From Alteromonas hispanica (GTDB lineage Bacteria > Pseudomonadota > Gammaproteobacteria > Enterobacterales > Alteromonadaceae), in NCBI RefSeq assembly GCF_010500915.1, contig NZ_JAAAWP010000003.1, forward strand, positions 434,001-498,000: a DNA stretch of 64,000 nt, read 5' to 3'. The position numbers and the translations under genes were made by a program. The notes under the pieces were generated by a model, which was given only the letters and a program-made list of their open reading frames with translations, searched no databases and was not told the origin of the DNA. Within the stretch, counting starts at the first letter, position 1, and every line of letters begins with the position of its first letter. This document shows, piece after piece, positions 8,719-17,561 of the stretch.

Positions 8719-9597
8719 CTACAACACGTAGACGAAAATAAACAACATTACCCACACCACATCAACGAAGTGCCAGTACCAGCTTCCTGCCTGGAAGGCA
8801 AAGTGCTCTTTTGGCGTGAAGTGGCCTTTCAACACCCTGAAAAACATCACAATTAGAATGATAGTGCCCAAGGTAACGTGCATGCCGTGAAACCCTGTCA
8901 GCATAAAGAAAGTATTACCGTAAATGCCCGATTGCAGAGTTAAGCCCAAATCGCGGTATGCATGGATGTACTCTTCAACCTGCAAAAACAAGAATCCACA
9001 GCCAAGTAAGATAGTCGCACCTAACATAAGAGTGAGCTGTTTGCGCTTATTTTGCTCCAGACCAACATGTGCGAAATGCAGCGTCACTGAGGAGACAAGT
9101 AAAATAATTGTATTAATAGTGGGCAATCCACCTGGACTCATTTCTTGTGTGGTAATACCGCCTGGGGTGTTCACCAGTGGCCACATGGCCTCGAACCCTG
9201 GCCAAAGCACTTCGTTTGTCATCGCATTATTTGAATCTCCGCCCAACCATGGAACAGCGATAAATCTCGCGTAGTAGAGTGCGCCAAAGAAGGCTCCGAA
9301 AAACATCACTTCAGAAAAGATAAACCAACTCATGCCCTGTCTGTAAGAGCGTCCTAACTGGTCGCTGTACAGTCCAGACATAGACTCATCTATTTGGTTT
9401 TTAAACCATCCTATTAGCATGACTAATAAAACAACGATCCCTGCTAGCAGCACATAGCTGCCATAACCACTTTCGCCCTTCGTTGCCTCAACCACAAAAT
9501 TGCCGGCACCTACTGCGATTAAAAACAGAGCGACCGCCCCCACAATGGGCCACGGACTTTGCGCGGGTACATAATATTTTTGATATTCTTGCTGCAT
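8719..9597 (-). CDS. ctaE: Cytochrome c oxidase subunit III
   Basis: Seven-helix core subunit of the aa3/caa3 oxidase. Starts MQQEYQKYYVPAQSPWPIVG; conserved segments include FFGAFFGALYY, LLVSSVTLHFAH, TGFHGMHVTLG and the C-terminal WYWHFVDVVWVMLF, all hallmarks of subunit III. Two ATGs are adjacent (9600, 9597); the AAGGAG lies at better distance from the second, which I use, giving 292 residues. It follows ctaG and closes the structural part of the operon. Confidence 0.96.
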   Translation of the reverse strand: MQQEYQKYYVPAQSPWPIVGAVALFLIAVGAGNFVVEATKGESGYGSYVLLAGIVVLLVMLIGWFKNQIDESMSGLYSDQLGRSYRQGMSWFIFSEVMFFGAFFGALYYARFIAVPWLGGDSNNAMTNEVLWPGFEAMWPLVNTPGGITTQEMSPGGLPTINTIILLVSSVTLHFAHVGLEQNKRKQLTLMLGATILLGCGFLFLQVEEYIHAYRDLGLTLQSGIYGNTFFMLTGFHGMHVTLGTIILIVMFFRVLKGHFTPKEHFAFQAGSWYWHFVDVVWVMLFIFVYVL

Positions 9598-9621
9598 CAT
9601 TTTCTCCTTATCCCAAACAGA

Positions 9622-10209
9622 CTATTCGCCGCTTTGTAACGACGGATCCATAAAAGGATTCGGTTTAGTTGTTAGATCACTCGCTCTCGCGGTGACGTCA
9701 TAGAGTGTGTACTGCAATGTAAAAAACGTAATATCTTCAGGTAGCTGTGGGTCTACATAAAACTGCATAGGCATGTAGGCTTCTGCCCCCGCCTGCAACG
9801 GCTGTTGATTAAAGCAGAAACATTCGGTTTTATTGAGGTATATGGCTGCAGTGCCCGGCGAAACCGACGGTATAGCTTGTGCGATAATATTGCTCGATGC
9901 CGGATTTCGAACATAAAACGACACTGTGTTCAACTCACCAGGGTGTACTTTTATGCGTTTGGTTTCTGCTCGAAACTCCCACGGCATTCCGGTATTAGTG
10001 CGAGTAATAAATTCAACGGTAACCTCTCTGCTTTCATCAATATCGATAGATTGATAAACCGCTGCAGTCCCCTCTGTCTTGCCATTTATGCCAGCAATGT
10101 CGCAAAAGACATCGTAAAGCGGCACTAACGCAAAACCGAATCCAAACATACCAATAACAATGGCCACTAATTTGACCACCATCTTATTGTTTGCACTTGC
10201 TTGTGTCAT
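9622..10209 (-). CDS. ctaG: Cytochrome c oxidase assembly protein CtaG/Cox11
   Basis: Membrane-anchored copper chaperone that supplies CuB of subunit I. One N-terminal helix (about 11-30) ends in FALVPLYDVFCDIAGINGKT, containing the conserved Cys36, and the periplasmic immunoglobulin-like domain carries the copper motif KTECFCFNQQPL (Cys130, Cys132). Length 195 is standard. GGAGG lies 9 bases before the ATG. Lies between ctaD and ctaE, the common proteobacterial order. Confidence 0.95.
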   Translation of the reverse strand: MTQASANNKMVVKLVAIVIGMFGFGFALVPLYDVFCDIAGINGKTEGTAAVYQSIDIDESREVTVEFITRTNTGMPWEFRAETKRIKVHPGELNTVSFYVRNPASSNIIAQAIPSVSPGTAAIYLNKTECFCFNQQPLQAGAEAYMPMQFYVDPQLPEDITFFTLQYTLYDVTARASDLTTKPNPFMDPSLQSGE

Positions 10210-10250
10210 ACACTGTGCCTCCGCTTGGAATTCTATTTCTTAGTCTGCAG

Positions 10251-10271
10251 GGGGCCAGTACTAATAGCCCC
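10251..10271 (-). other. Intercistronic hairpin between ctaD and ctaG
   Basis: GGGGC (10251-10255) pairs with GCCCC (10267-10271) in the 84-base gap between ctaD and ctaG. No T-run follows in the direction of transcription. It may partly protect or attenuate, giving more of subunits I/II than of the chaperone; this is inference from position alone. Confidence 0.35.
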
Positions 10272-10293
10272 GTCTCAGTCTAAGTTCGAAACA

Positions 10294-11907
10294 TTATTTA
10301 ACTACTGGTGGCGTCTCGAATGTGTGATAAGGCGCAGGAGAAGGAATTTCCCACTCTAGCCCTTCAGCTCCATCCCATACCTTTGCCGATACTGGCTCGC
10401 CTTGTTTTTTGCACGCTTTAATTAATAGCGCTAAGAAAATAAGTTGAGACAACCCAAAGGCGAAGCCACCTAGACTTATCCATTTATTGAAGTCTGCAAA
10501 TTGAAGTGCGTAGTCTGGAATACGACGAGGCATCCCCGCCAAACCAACAAAGTGCATAGGGAAGAACAGTACATTTACTGAAACAAGAGAGCACCAGTAG
10601 TGCCACTTCGCCAGTGTGGTATCGTACATTTTGCCCGTCCATTTAGGCAGCCAGTAGTAAACAGCCGCCATAATGGAGAAGACAGCACCAGTAACCAGTA
10701 CATAGTGGAAATGAGCCACCACGAAGTAGGTATCATGATATTGGAAATCAACCGGTGTTATTGCCAGCATGAGTCCCGATAGCCCGCCAATAGTGAATAG
10801 CACGATAAACGCAATAGCGAACATCATTGGCATTTCAAAGGTAAGCGACCCTCGCCACATGGTGGCTACCCAGTTAAATACCTTCACCCCGGTGGGAACG
10901 GAAATGAGCATGGTGGCAAACATAAAGAACATCTCCATGTAAACCGGCATACCTGTGGTAAACATATGGTGAGCCCAAACAACAAATGACAGCAATGCTA
11001 TAGACGCTGTTGCATACACCATTGAGGCATAACCAAATAGCGGCTTGCGGGAGAACGTAGGGACTATTTGAGAGATAATACCAAACGCTGGCAATATCAT
11101 AATGTAAACCTCAGGGTGTCCGAAGAACCAGAAGATATGCTGGAACATAACGGGGTCGCCACCACCAGCTGCATCAAAGAAGCTTGTGCCAAAGAATTTG
11201 TCGGTCAGTACCATAGTGACTGCACCTGCTAACACAGGCATAACTGCAATAAGCAAGAACGCGGTAATTAGCCAAGTCCATACAAACAGCGGCATTTTCA
11301 TCCATGTCATACCAGGCGCACGCATGTTAAAGATAGTTACGATAACGTTTATCGCCCCCATGATTGAGGAAATACCCATAATATGAACAGAGAAGACGAA
11401 CAGTGCTGTAGAGTCGCCGCTATACGTTGTTGATAGCGGGGCGTAGAAAGTCCAACCAAACGCCGGACCGCCACCTTCCATAAACAAGGAACTAAGTAGA
11501 ATTAAAAAGGCGCCTGGTAAAATCCAAAAGCTCCAGTTGTTCATTCTGGGAAGCGCCATATCTGGTGCCCCAATCATCATTGGAATTAACCAGTTTGCCA
11601 GCCCGGTAAACGCAGGCATTACGGCACCAAACACCATAATCAACCCGTGAACCGTTGTCATCTGGTTAAAAAAGTTTGGCTCGACAATTTGTAACCCTGG
11701 CTGAAACAGCTCAGCTCGAATAACCATTGCCATAGCACCGCCCACCAAAAACATGATGAAAGCGAACCATAAATACAATGTACCTATATCTTTGTGATTC
11801 GTAGTGAACAGCCAGCGCGTAATTCCCTTCGGTATATGGTCATGATGATCGTGGTCATCGTGATGCACAGAGGTATCTGGCGAAATTACTTCAGTTGCTT
11901 TACTCAT
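10294..11907 (-). CDS. ctaD: Cytochrome c oxidase subunit I (A1-type heme-copper oxidase)
   Basis: Catalytic proton-pumping subunit with hemes a and a3 and CuB. Numbering from the second ATG: heme a ligand His87 (TTVHGLIMVFG) and His401; CuB ligands His264, His313 and His314; Tyr268 in GHPEVY forms the His-Tyr cross-link; His399 is the heme a3 ligand. Glu266 of GHPEVY and Lys342 in TGVKVFNW match the D- and K-channel residues of A1 enzymes. A His/Asp-rich N-terminal tail precedes helix I. Adjacent ATGs at 11910 and 11907; AGGAG sits six bases before the second. 537 residues. Confidence 0.97.
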   Translation of the reverse strand: MSKATEVISPDTSVHHDDHDHHDHIPKGITRWLFTTNHKDIGTLYLWFAFIMFLVGGAMAMVIRAELFQPGLQIVEPNFFNQMTTVHGLIMVFGAVMPAFTGLANWLIPMMIGAPDMALPRMNNWSFWILPGAFLILLSSLFMEGGGPAFGWTFYAPLSTTYSGDSTALFVFSVHIMGISSIMGAINVIVTIFNMRAPGMTWMKMPLFVWTWLITAFLLIAVMPVLAGAVTMVLTDKFFGTSFFDAAGGGDPVMFQHIFWFFGHPEVYIMILPAFGIISQIVPTFSRKPLFGYASMVYATASIALLSFVVWAHHMFTTGMPVYMEMFFMFATMLISVPTGVKVFNWVATMWRGSLTFEMPMMFAIAFIVLFTIGGLSGLMLAITPVDFQYHDTYFVVAHFHYVLVTGAVFSIMAAVYYWLPKWTGKMYDTTLAKWHYWCSLVSVNVLFFPMHFVGLAGMPRRIPDYALQFADFNKWISLGGFAFGLSQLIFLALLIKACKKQGEPVSAKVWDGAEGLEWEIPSPAPYHTFETPPVVK

Positions 11908-11916
11908 CATTCGCTC

Positions 11917-13080
11917 CTAGTTTCCAGTTGCTAAAGCGTTGACATCTTTAGCCTGAACCATGTCACCGGTGTTATTGCCCCACGCATTTCGCTCGTAGGT
12001 AACAACCGCTGCAATTTCTTTAAGGCTCAACATCTTGCTAAACGACTGCATCGCCGTTCCGGCCTTGCCGTGAAGCACAATTTCAATGTGCCCAGTTTGA
12101 TCTTCCAGTGCCATTTTGCTGCCTTTAAGCGCTGGGAAAACGCCCGGCAGACCTTCACCATTTGGCATATGACACGCTGCGCATGTGGCGTTGTAAACTC
12201 GCTCACCTTCTGTCATGAGTTCATCCATTGTCATATTCATCGATAGTAAGCGCTGTTCTTCTTCTTTCGCTTTGCGTGCACGATCTTCCTGCTCACCCAT
12301 CCACGCGTCGAACTCCGCTGGTTCCTTTGCGATAACCACTACCGGCATATAACCGTGGTCTTTACCGCACAATTCCGCACATTGGCCTCTGTAAACGCCT
12401 GGCTCGTTAACTTTTGCCCATGCTTCATTAATAAAGCCTGGATTAGCATCTTTCTTCACCGCAAAGTCGGGTACCCACCAAGAGTGAATAACGTCGTCCG
12501 ATGTGATCAAAAATCGCACCTTTTGCCCGGTGGGAATTACTAAAGGACGATCTACCTCTAATAAGTAATTGTCGGTCTTCGTAAATTTGTTTTGAATTTG
12601 CTCACGCTGAGTAGCAAGCAAAGAATAGTATTCAACGTCACTGTCCATGTACTTGTAATGCCACTTCCATTGAGATCCTGTCACTAGAACGGTCATGTCA
12701 GCTTCAGAGGTATCTTCCATGGCAATAAGCGTATTGGCAGCGGGTACGGCCATAAAAATAAGGATGAGGAATGGAACCACCGTCCATGCAATTTCTACTT
12801 TTACATTTTCATGGAAGTTTGCTGGCTTGGCGCCTCGTGACTTTCTATGTAAATACATAGAGGCAAACATAACTCCAAACACCACCACGGCAATAGCTAC
12901 ACATATAAAGAACATGAGCATATGCAGGTCGTATACTTGGCCACTTATGTCAGTAGCACCGCGGCGAAGATTAAGCGAAGATAATTCTTCTGCGGCCTCT
13001 TGCGCGAAAAGGAATTGAGAAAAGAACAAAAATGGAACGCTTACACACCATTTTGACATTGCGATCTTTAGTGATTTCAC
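11917..13080 (-). CDS. ctaC: Cytochrome c oxidase subunit II fused to cytochrome c (caa3 type)
   Basis: Signal peptide (residues 1-26), two membrane helices (about 52-75 and 96-118), a periplasmic CuA domain and a C-terminal cytochrome c. CuA ligands are all present: His199, Cys234, Cys238, His242 and Met245, with Glu236 between the cysteines. The heme c motif is CAACH at 300-304 with Met344 in GTAMQSF as likely axial ligand. The two domains are joined by a charged, probably helical linker near 262-285. Start is GTG at 13080: GGAGG lies six bases upstream, whereas the internal ATG at 13059 lacks a site. First gene of the oxidase cluster. Confidence 0.96.
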   Translation of the reverse strand: MKSLKIAMSKWCVSVPFLFFSQFLFAQEAAEELSSLNLRRGATDISGQVYDLHMLMFFICVAIAVVVFGVMFASMYLHRKSRGAKPANFHENVKVEIAWTVVPFLILIFMAVPAANTLIAMEDTSEADMTVLVTGSQWKWHYKYMDSDVEYYSLLATQREQIQNKFTKTDNYLLEVDRPLVIPTGQKVRFLITSDDVIHSWWVPDFAVKKDANPGFINEAWAKVNEPGVYRGQCAELCGKDHGYMPVVVIAKEPAEFDAWMGEQEDRARKAKEEEQRLLSMNMTMDELMTEGERVYNATCAACHMPNGEGLPGVFPALKGSKMALEDQTGHIEIVLHGKAGTAMQSFSKMLSLKEIAAVVTYERNAWGNNTGDMVQAKDVNALATGN

Positions 13081-13664
13081 TCAGCACCTCCGTAATGGCA
13101 GAGCCATTAACGCCAAATGTTATTTTGCGCAGTCTCTACCAAGTGGTTTGTGAACGATTAACTCAATACATCAATTTGTAAATTGAATTCAAAGTCATTG
13201 TTATTATTTTGTTAAAGCTTGTATAAGAATTGCGCAATAATAGCGTTCCGTCTAGTCTTTTCTGTTAAAATTTTAATGAAGAGGTCAAAATTTAATCTAA
13301 GCAGAATTTCGTGGTCGTTACTCAAATAGTAAGCAAAGTGCCACAGATGGGGGATAACAGAGTTATAGGGAGTAGAATTTTGGGGTGATTGGTTGTGCAG
13401 GTTATTGCCATTTAATTTCTTAAAATCAAACGCTAAGCGGCAAATATTGAATAAATTTTGAGCAGAACTCGTTTAGCAACACTCTCGAAATCACCGCAAA
13501 ACCATCTTAAATGGCGCTTAAAGATTTACGCCTAAAATGGTATATCAATGATATTTATAAGTACTGAAAGTTGTAGCTTATACAGGAGAAATAGGGGAGA
13601 TTATTAGACTTAAGTGCTAAAAAAAGCGGCTATCATGCCGCTTTTAATACAGTAAGGTAAAAGG
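13081..13664. other. Gene-free region upstream of ctaC
   Basis: I find no supportable gene in this 584-base stretch. It is AT-rich and must hold the promoter(s) for the minus-strand cta operon near 13081-13250, and at its far end the lexA terminator. I cannot fix a -35/-10 pair by eye. It is longer than most gaps here, so a small RNA is possible but unsupported. Confidence 0.5.
13619..13645 (-). terminator. Rho-independent terminator of lexA
   Basis: On the minus strand, AAAAGCGGC and GCCGCTTTT form a 9-bp stem with a 6-base loop, and the T-run continues to seven Ts. It starts 20 bases past the lexA stop codon. This is the clearest minus-strand intrinsic terminator in the window. Confidence 0.85.
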
Positions 13665-14291
13665 CTACATCCAGTCAGCGTTTCTAATAACGCCTACAGC
13701 AATACCTTCAATCGCGAAAGGTTCGTTTGCTAAATCAACTTTAATGGGCGAAAACTCTTCATTTTCAGCGTGAAGTAGCACTTCTCGGCCACGCTTTTCC
13801 AAACGTTTTACCGTTACATCTTCATCGACTCTGGCCACAACAACCTGACCATTGTGCACGTCGGTGGTGCGATGGACGGCTAGTAAATCGCCGTCCAGTA
13901 TGCCGATATTTTTCATACTCATGCCGTTTACACGCAATAGAAAGTCAGCGTGAGGCTGGAACAGAGCAGGATCAACTTTGTAATGAGACTCTACATGCTC
14001 TTGAGCAAGAATTGGTTCACCGGCAGCAACTCGCCCAATAAGCGGTAAACCTTCTTCTTCGGCTATTTCATCTTCTAGCGGAATGGTTAACTTGATACCA
14101 CGAGATGTACCGGGAAGAATTTCAATCACGCCTTTACGCGCAAGGGCCTTTAAATGTTCTTCAGCGGCATTTGCCGATTTAAAACCTAAGTGACGGGCTA
14201 TTTCTGCACGCGTGGGTGGCATTCCCGTTGCTTGCATATTAGATTTAATAAGTTCTAAAACTTCTGTTTGTCGAGCTGTGAGTGGGCGCAT
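13665..14291 (-). CDS. lexA: LexA, SOS regulon repressor and self-cleaving peptidase
   Basis: Winged-helix DNA-binding domain (residues about 1-65, [16 protein letters not shown]...[16 protein letters not shown]) joined to an S24 peptidase domain. The autocleavage bond is Ala90-Gly91 (GRVAAGEP) and the Ser-Lys dyad is Ser125 (GMSM) and Lys162 (VTVKRL), so the protein should be RecA-responsive. The frame runs to 14333, but that would cover both LexA boxes; the ATG at 14291 gives the family-standard start and 208 residues. Two operator sites just upstream indicate autoregulation. Confidence 0.97.
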   Translation of the reverse strand: MRPLTARQTEVLELIKSNMQATGMPPTRAEIARHLGFKSANAAEEHLKALARKGVIEILPGTSRGIKLTIPLEDEIAEEEGLPLIGRVAAGEPILAQEHVESHYKVDPALFQPHADFLLRVNGMSMKNIGILDGDLLAVHRTTDVHNGQVVVARVDEDVTVKRLEKRGREVLLHAENEEFSPIKVDLANEPFAIEGIAVGVIRNADWM

Positions 14292-14298
14292 AAAAGAC

Positions 14299-14314
14299 CT
14301 GTCTGTCCATACAG
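14299..14314 (-). promoter_or_regulatory. LexA box, proximal, in the lexA promoter
   Basis: Exact CTGT-N8-ACAG at 14299-14314, ending seven bases before the lexA start codon and overlapping its AGGT ribosome site. Binding here would block both transcription and early elongation. Confidence 0.85.
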
Positions 14315-14317
14315 TTC

Positions 14318-14333
14318 CTGTAAGTATATACAC
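14318..14333 (-). promoter_or_regulatory. LexA box, distal, in the lexA promoter
   Basis: CTGT-N8-ACAC at 14318-14333, one mismatch from CTGT-N8-ACAG, with the alternating AT centre usual for SOS boxes. Its start is 19 bases from that of the proximal box, placing the two on nearly the same DNA face. Confidence 0.75.
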
Positions 14334-14397
14334 CTAAATTCAAATAACAAGCGCTGACGGGCGCTACAGACAAAAAATCGGATTTAATACCGACTAT

Positions 14398-16692
14398 TTA
14401 ACGTATTCCAGGTTGCCAGCATACCCGATTACGCCCAATGGACTTAGCTTCATAAAGTGCCTGATCTGCAACAGATAGGTAAGCACTAAAATCAACCTCG
14501 AAAGAATCCATCGTGTAACTCACACCAATACTAATAGTTAGACTTATACGATCCGTTTTATAGTTAAACTGCGTTGAATTAATTGTCTCCCGCAGGCTTT
14601 CAAAAATCTGGTCTGCCTCGTTTGGGGTTTTGTCTACCAGTACAATAGCGAACTCTTCACCGCCTAACCTTGCCACAACACCATGCTCGTTGCAGATGGA
14701 TTGATTAATGTTTGCGATCTCTTTTAAGGCGTAATCGCCGGCATCATGTCCGTAGGTATCGTTAATACTTTTGAAGTAATCTATATCCACTATCGCCACA
14801 GCAGTCTGCTTGTGTGTTTGAGCAATTCTATTGCACTCATCTAAAAAAGAGCGCCTGTTGAGAAGCCCCGTAAGGGGGTCTGTCATTGCCAGCTTGCGCA
14901 GTCTTTCTTCAGCATCAGCTCTCGCTCGCTCTAAATCAACGGCATAGAAAAGGCCAGCTAAGGCATCTACAAATGGCTGGAAAAATTCGGCATCAGAGGG
15001 TTTGTAACTCTCAAACTTATTCGCTAAACCTATCATACCGACAACTCTATCTTTTATCTTAATCGGTAGCCCTAGAAATCGGTTTATTCGAGGATGACCT
15101 TTTGGCGTTCCTCTTGATGCAGGGTGGTTTTTGGGCGAATTAGCAATAATCACCTCACCTGAAACAATAACTTTCCCAAATAAGTTGTCGAAACTAGTGA
15201 AATATAGATTTCTGTTTTTATACTCCGAATATTGAGAAAAACTTTCGCTGTCCCAAACAATTTCAGAAATAGCGTGTATAAAAAGCTTAGGCTCAGTATC
15301 GTGGTCTTGCATTTGTGCAATAAAAGCAAACTGACTATCAGATAAATCTATAAGCTCGGGCAGGACTGTCTGACACGCTAATGTTAAATCATTGCTTTCC
15401 AAGTATGACGCGCGAGTTTTGTTGATAAACTGCAGCAGCTGAGTTTTTTTCCGCTCAAAAATCTCACTTTCCATTCTTCGTGTAATGTCGCGGTGGATAC
15501 CCGCTATGCGGATGGGCTTTCCATTTGTGTCGCGCTCTACTATTTTTCCGTAAGACTCAACCCAAACCCAACTGCCATTGGCATGTTGCATTCGAAATGA
15601 AGTATTAAAAACCTGGCTTTTTCCGGCTATGTGGTCTTCAAGATGCTGTTCGAATTGCATCAGGTCGGCGGGGTGGATGAGCTGTCTTGTGTACCTGTAG
15701 CTACTGTCGTAATACTCATAATCAATGCCAACAATTTCGCACCAACGCTTGTTTACCTGATTAACATTCGCTTTCAGGTTCCAATCCCATGTGCCTAACT
15801 CCGAGGCTTCTAGCAGCAAGCGCATACGCTGGTTGGTTTCGTTTAGCTTGTCCTCTACATATTTCTGATCGCTAGTGTCGAATAAAAATGCCTGTACTGA
15901 AACCAAACTACCATCGTCGTTAAAGCTGGCGGTAGAAATCATACTCACCCATATGGTGCGGGTGGGAGCAGACACCTTCAGCCTGCACACATGGCTTTCT
16001 ACCCCTTCCATGTGTGCCTGCATCGCAAACGTGAAATCAGCATCAGACTGATCGCACATTAAATCAATTAGCTCGATATTCCCGTTTAACAGGTCGGCCG
16101 CCTCTGCACCTAACACGGCGCGGGCATTTTTAGAGATATATACAAGCTTTAAAGAATTATCAAAATTCCATGTAGCCAGCACAATAGGCGACTTTTCAAT
16201 AAGCCCATGCTCGCGTTTAAGCATCTCATGCTCTCGGGACAAAGCAATGTGTTTACTAACTAAAGCGCCTATCCTTTTTAATAAAGTAAGGTTCTCGTTC
16301 TCAATCTTTCTGGGTTGGTTGTCAATTAAACACACCGCACCAATTGTCTCACCATCAACATCAATAGGAGTACCCGCATAGAAGACGACTTTATTGTCGT
16401 TAATTAGAATGGGATTGCGGGCAAAGCGCTCATCCTCATTAGCATCAGATACGACTAATGCTTCGCCTGAGTCGACTACCCGATTACAAAACGCATGCTC
16501 CCTTGGAATAGTTTTAATATCTGTACCGTGGCATGCCTTAATCACTTCTTCATGCCTACCTACAATTCCAAGTAACACGATAGGTACATTGTATGCTTCA
16601 GCCAGCAGCGTCATTAAATCATCAAGATCTAAATTAAGTTCGCTATTTAGCATGAATGCATCAATGGTTTTCAGTCGTTTGCTGTCGTCCAA
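14398..16692 (-). CDS. Diguanylate cyclase with GAF-PAS-PAS-GAF sensor array
   Basis: Soluble 764-residue signalling protein predicted to make cyclic di-GMP. Domains in order: GAF (about 18-155, FCNRVVDSGEALVVSDANED, AGTPIDVDGETIGAVCLID), PAS (about 165-285), PAS with PAC (about 290-410, ASELGTWDWNLKANV to IAGIHRDITRR), a second GAF (about 420-590) and GGDEF (about 605-764). The active-site motif is GGEEF (677-681), so catalysis is expected. The usual RxxD inhibitory site upstream is replaced by NEHG, suggesting no product inhibition. No membrane segments. The start is a TTG at 16692 with a weak site; an ATG at 16653 is the alternative. Separated from lexA by 106 bases containing the LexA boxes. 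Confidence 0.9.
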   Translation of the reverse strand: MDDSKRLKTIDAFMLNSELNLDLDDLMTLLAEAYNVPIVLLGIVGRHEEVIKACHGTDIKTIPREHAFCNRVVDSGEALVVSDANEDERFARNPILINDNKVVFYAGTPIDVDGETIGAVCLIDNQPRKIENENLTLLKRIGALVSKHIALSREHEMLKREHGLIEKSPIVLATWNFDNSLKLVYISKNARAVLGAEAADLLNGNIELIDLMCDQSDADFTFAMQAHMEGVESHVCRLKVSAPTRTIWVSMISTASFNDDGSLVSVQAFLFDTSDQKYVEDKLNETNQRMRLLLEASELGTWDWNLKANVNQVNKRWCEIVGIDYEYYDSSYRYTRQLIHPADLMQFEQHLEDHIAGKSQVFNTSFRMQHANGSWVWVESYGKIVERDTNGKPIRIAGIHRDITRRMESEIFERKKTQLLQFINKTRASYLESNDLTLACQTVLPELIDLSDSQFAFIAQMQDHDTEPKLFIHAISEIVWDSESFSQYSEYKNRNLYFTSFDNLFGKVIVSGEVIIANSPKNHPASRGTPKGHPRINRFLGLPIKIKDRVVGMIGLANKFESYKPSDAEFFQPFVDALAGLFYAVDLERARADAEERLRKLAMTDPLTGLLNRRSFLDECNRIAQTHKQTAVAIVDIDYFKSINDTYGHDAGDYALKEIANINQSICNEHGVVARLGGEEFAIVLVDKTPNEADQIFESLRETINSTQFNYKTDRISLTISIGVSYTMDSFEVDFSAYLSVADQALYEAKSIGRNRVCWQPGIR

Positions 16693-16906
16693 GTTTAACG
16701 TCTCTTAGGCGGATTCTATTATAAAAGTAGTTAGTTATTGGCTAAATACCAATTTATAAGCCCAGCAATTAGTCTTAACCAAACCGCTGTTGTCGTTAGC
16801 TAAAAGTTTGATATGAATTTTGGGTAATAAAGGTGCGCTTTTCGCTATTCATTGCCACTATTTTTCACTAGCATAGCGTTATTGTAAAACAAGCTGTTTG
16901 TCATTC

Positions 16907-17392
16907 ATGGAACATTCAACACCGCTCGAATTTTTGCCTTTTAGCGAACAATTGTCGCCCTATTTTAATTCTATAAATAGAGAATGGATCACATCGATGT
17001 TTGTTCTTGAACCTGTTGACGAAGATGTTATTTCTCGTCCTAAAGAATTTATTATCGACAAAGGCGGGTACATTTGGTTTGCTAAACACCCTACCTTAGG
17101 CATAGTTGGCACATGTGCCCTGGCGAAAAAGTCTGATGGCGTATTTGAACTCACCAAAATGGGGGTTGCGTCCAACGTTCGCGGCTTAAAGGTAGGAGAG
17201 CGGTTATTGCAGCATGTGCTGACTGAGGCACCTTCTATTGCTTTCAATACATTATTTTTATTGACCAATAAAGACTGCGAAGCCGCCATCCATTTATACG
17301 AAAAAAACGGATTTACGCATTGCGCCGACATTATGGATAAATACGGAAGCGCCTACGAAAGATGTAATGTTGCTATGCGCTATATTCGTTAA
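16907..17392 (+). CDS. GNAT family N-acetyltransferase
   Basis: 161-residue acetyltransferase-fold protein. The acyl-CoA site is in GVASNVRGLKVGERLLQH; the usual first glycine of R-x-x-G-x-G is lysine here, a mild deviation. The C-terminal LYEKNGF segment is the standard last motif. ATG at 16907 is preferred over a TTG three codons earlier. It stands alone, divergent from the diguanylate cyclase gene by 214 bases and followed by a hairpin. Substrate unknown. Confidence 0.8.
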   Translation: MEHSTPLEFLPFSEQLSPYFNSINREWITSMFVLEPVDEDVISRPKEFIIDKGGYIWFAKHPTLGIVGTCALAKKSDGVFELTKMGVASNVRGLKVGERLLQHVLTEAPSIAFNTLFLLTNKDCEAAIHLYEKNGFTHCADIMDKYGSAYERCNVAMRYIR

Positions 17393-17425
17393 ATTTGCGC
17401 CCATATTCGATACGTAAACCGAATG

Positions 17426-17451
17426 CTTAGGCTGCCTTTCAGCAGCCTAAG
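17426..17451 (+). terminator. Strong hairpin between the GNAT gene and plsB
   Basis: Perfect 10-bp arms CTTAGGCTGC (17426-17435) and GCAGCCTAAG (17442-17451) around a 6-base loop, 34 bases past the GNAT stop codon. No T-run follows, so it may need Rho or serve as an mRNA end-protector. Confidence 0.5.
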
Positions 17452-17561
17452 TAAAGGAACGTAAACTCGTTGTACCACACTCCGTTTACGCGTTTAAAAC
17501 AAGACGCCACTGGTTTTGTGATACACTATTACCGTTTTTATTTCATAGGATGACAGAATTC

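Noticed and set aside
14292-14333. Longer LexA beginning MYILTGTVW
   Set aside because: The extension covers both LexA boxes, and the family begins at MRPLTARQ.
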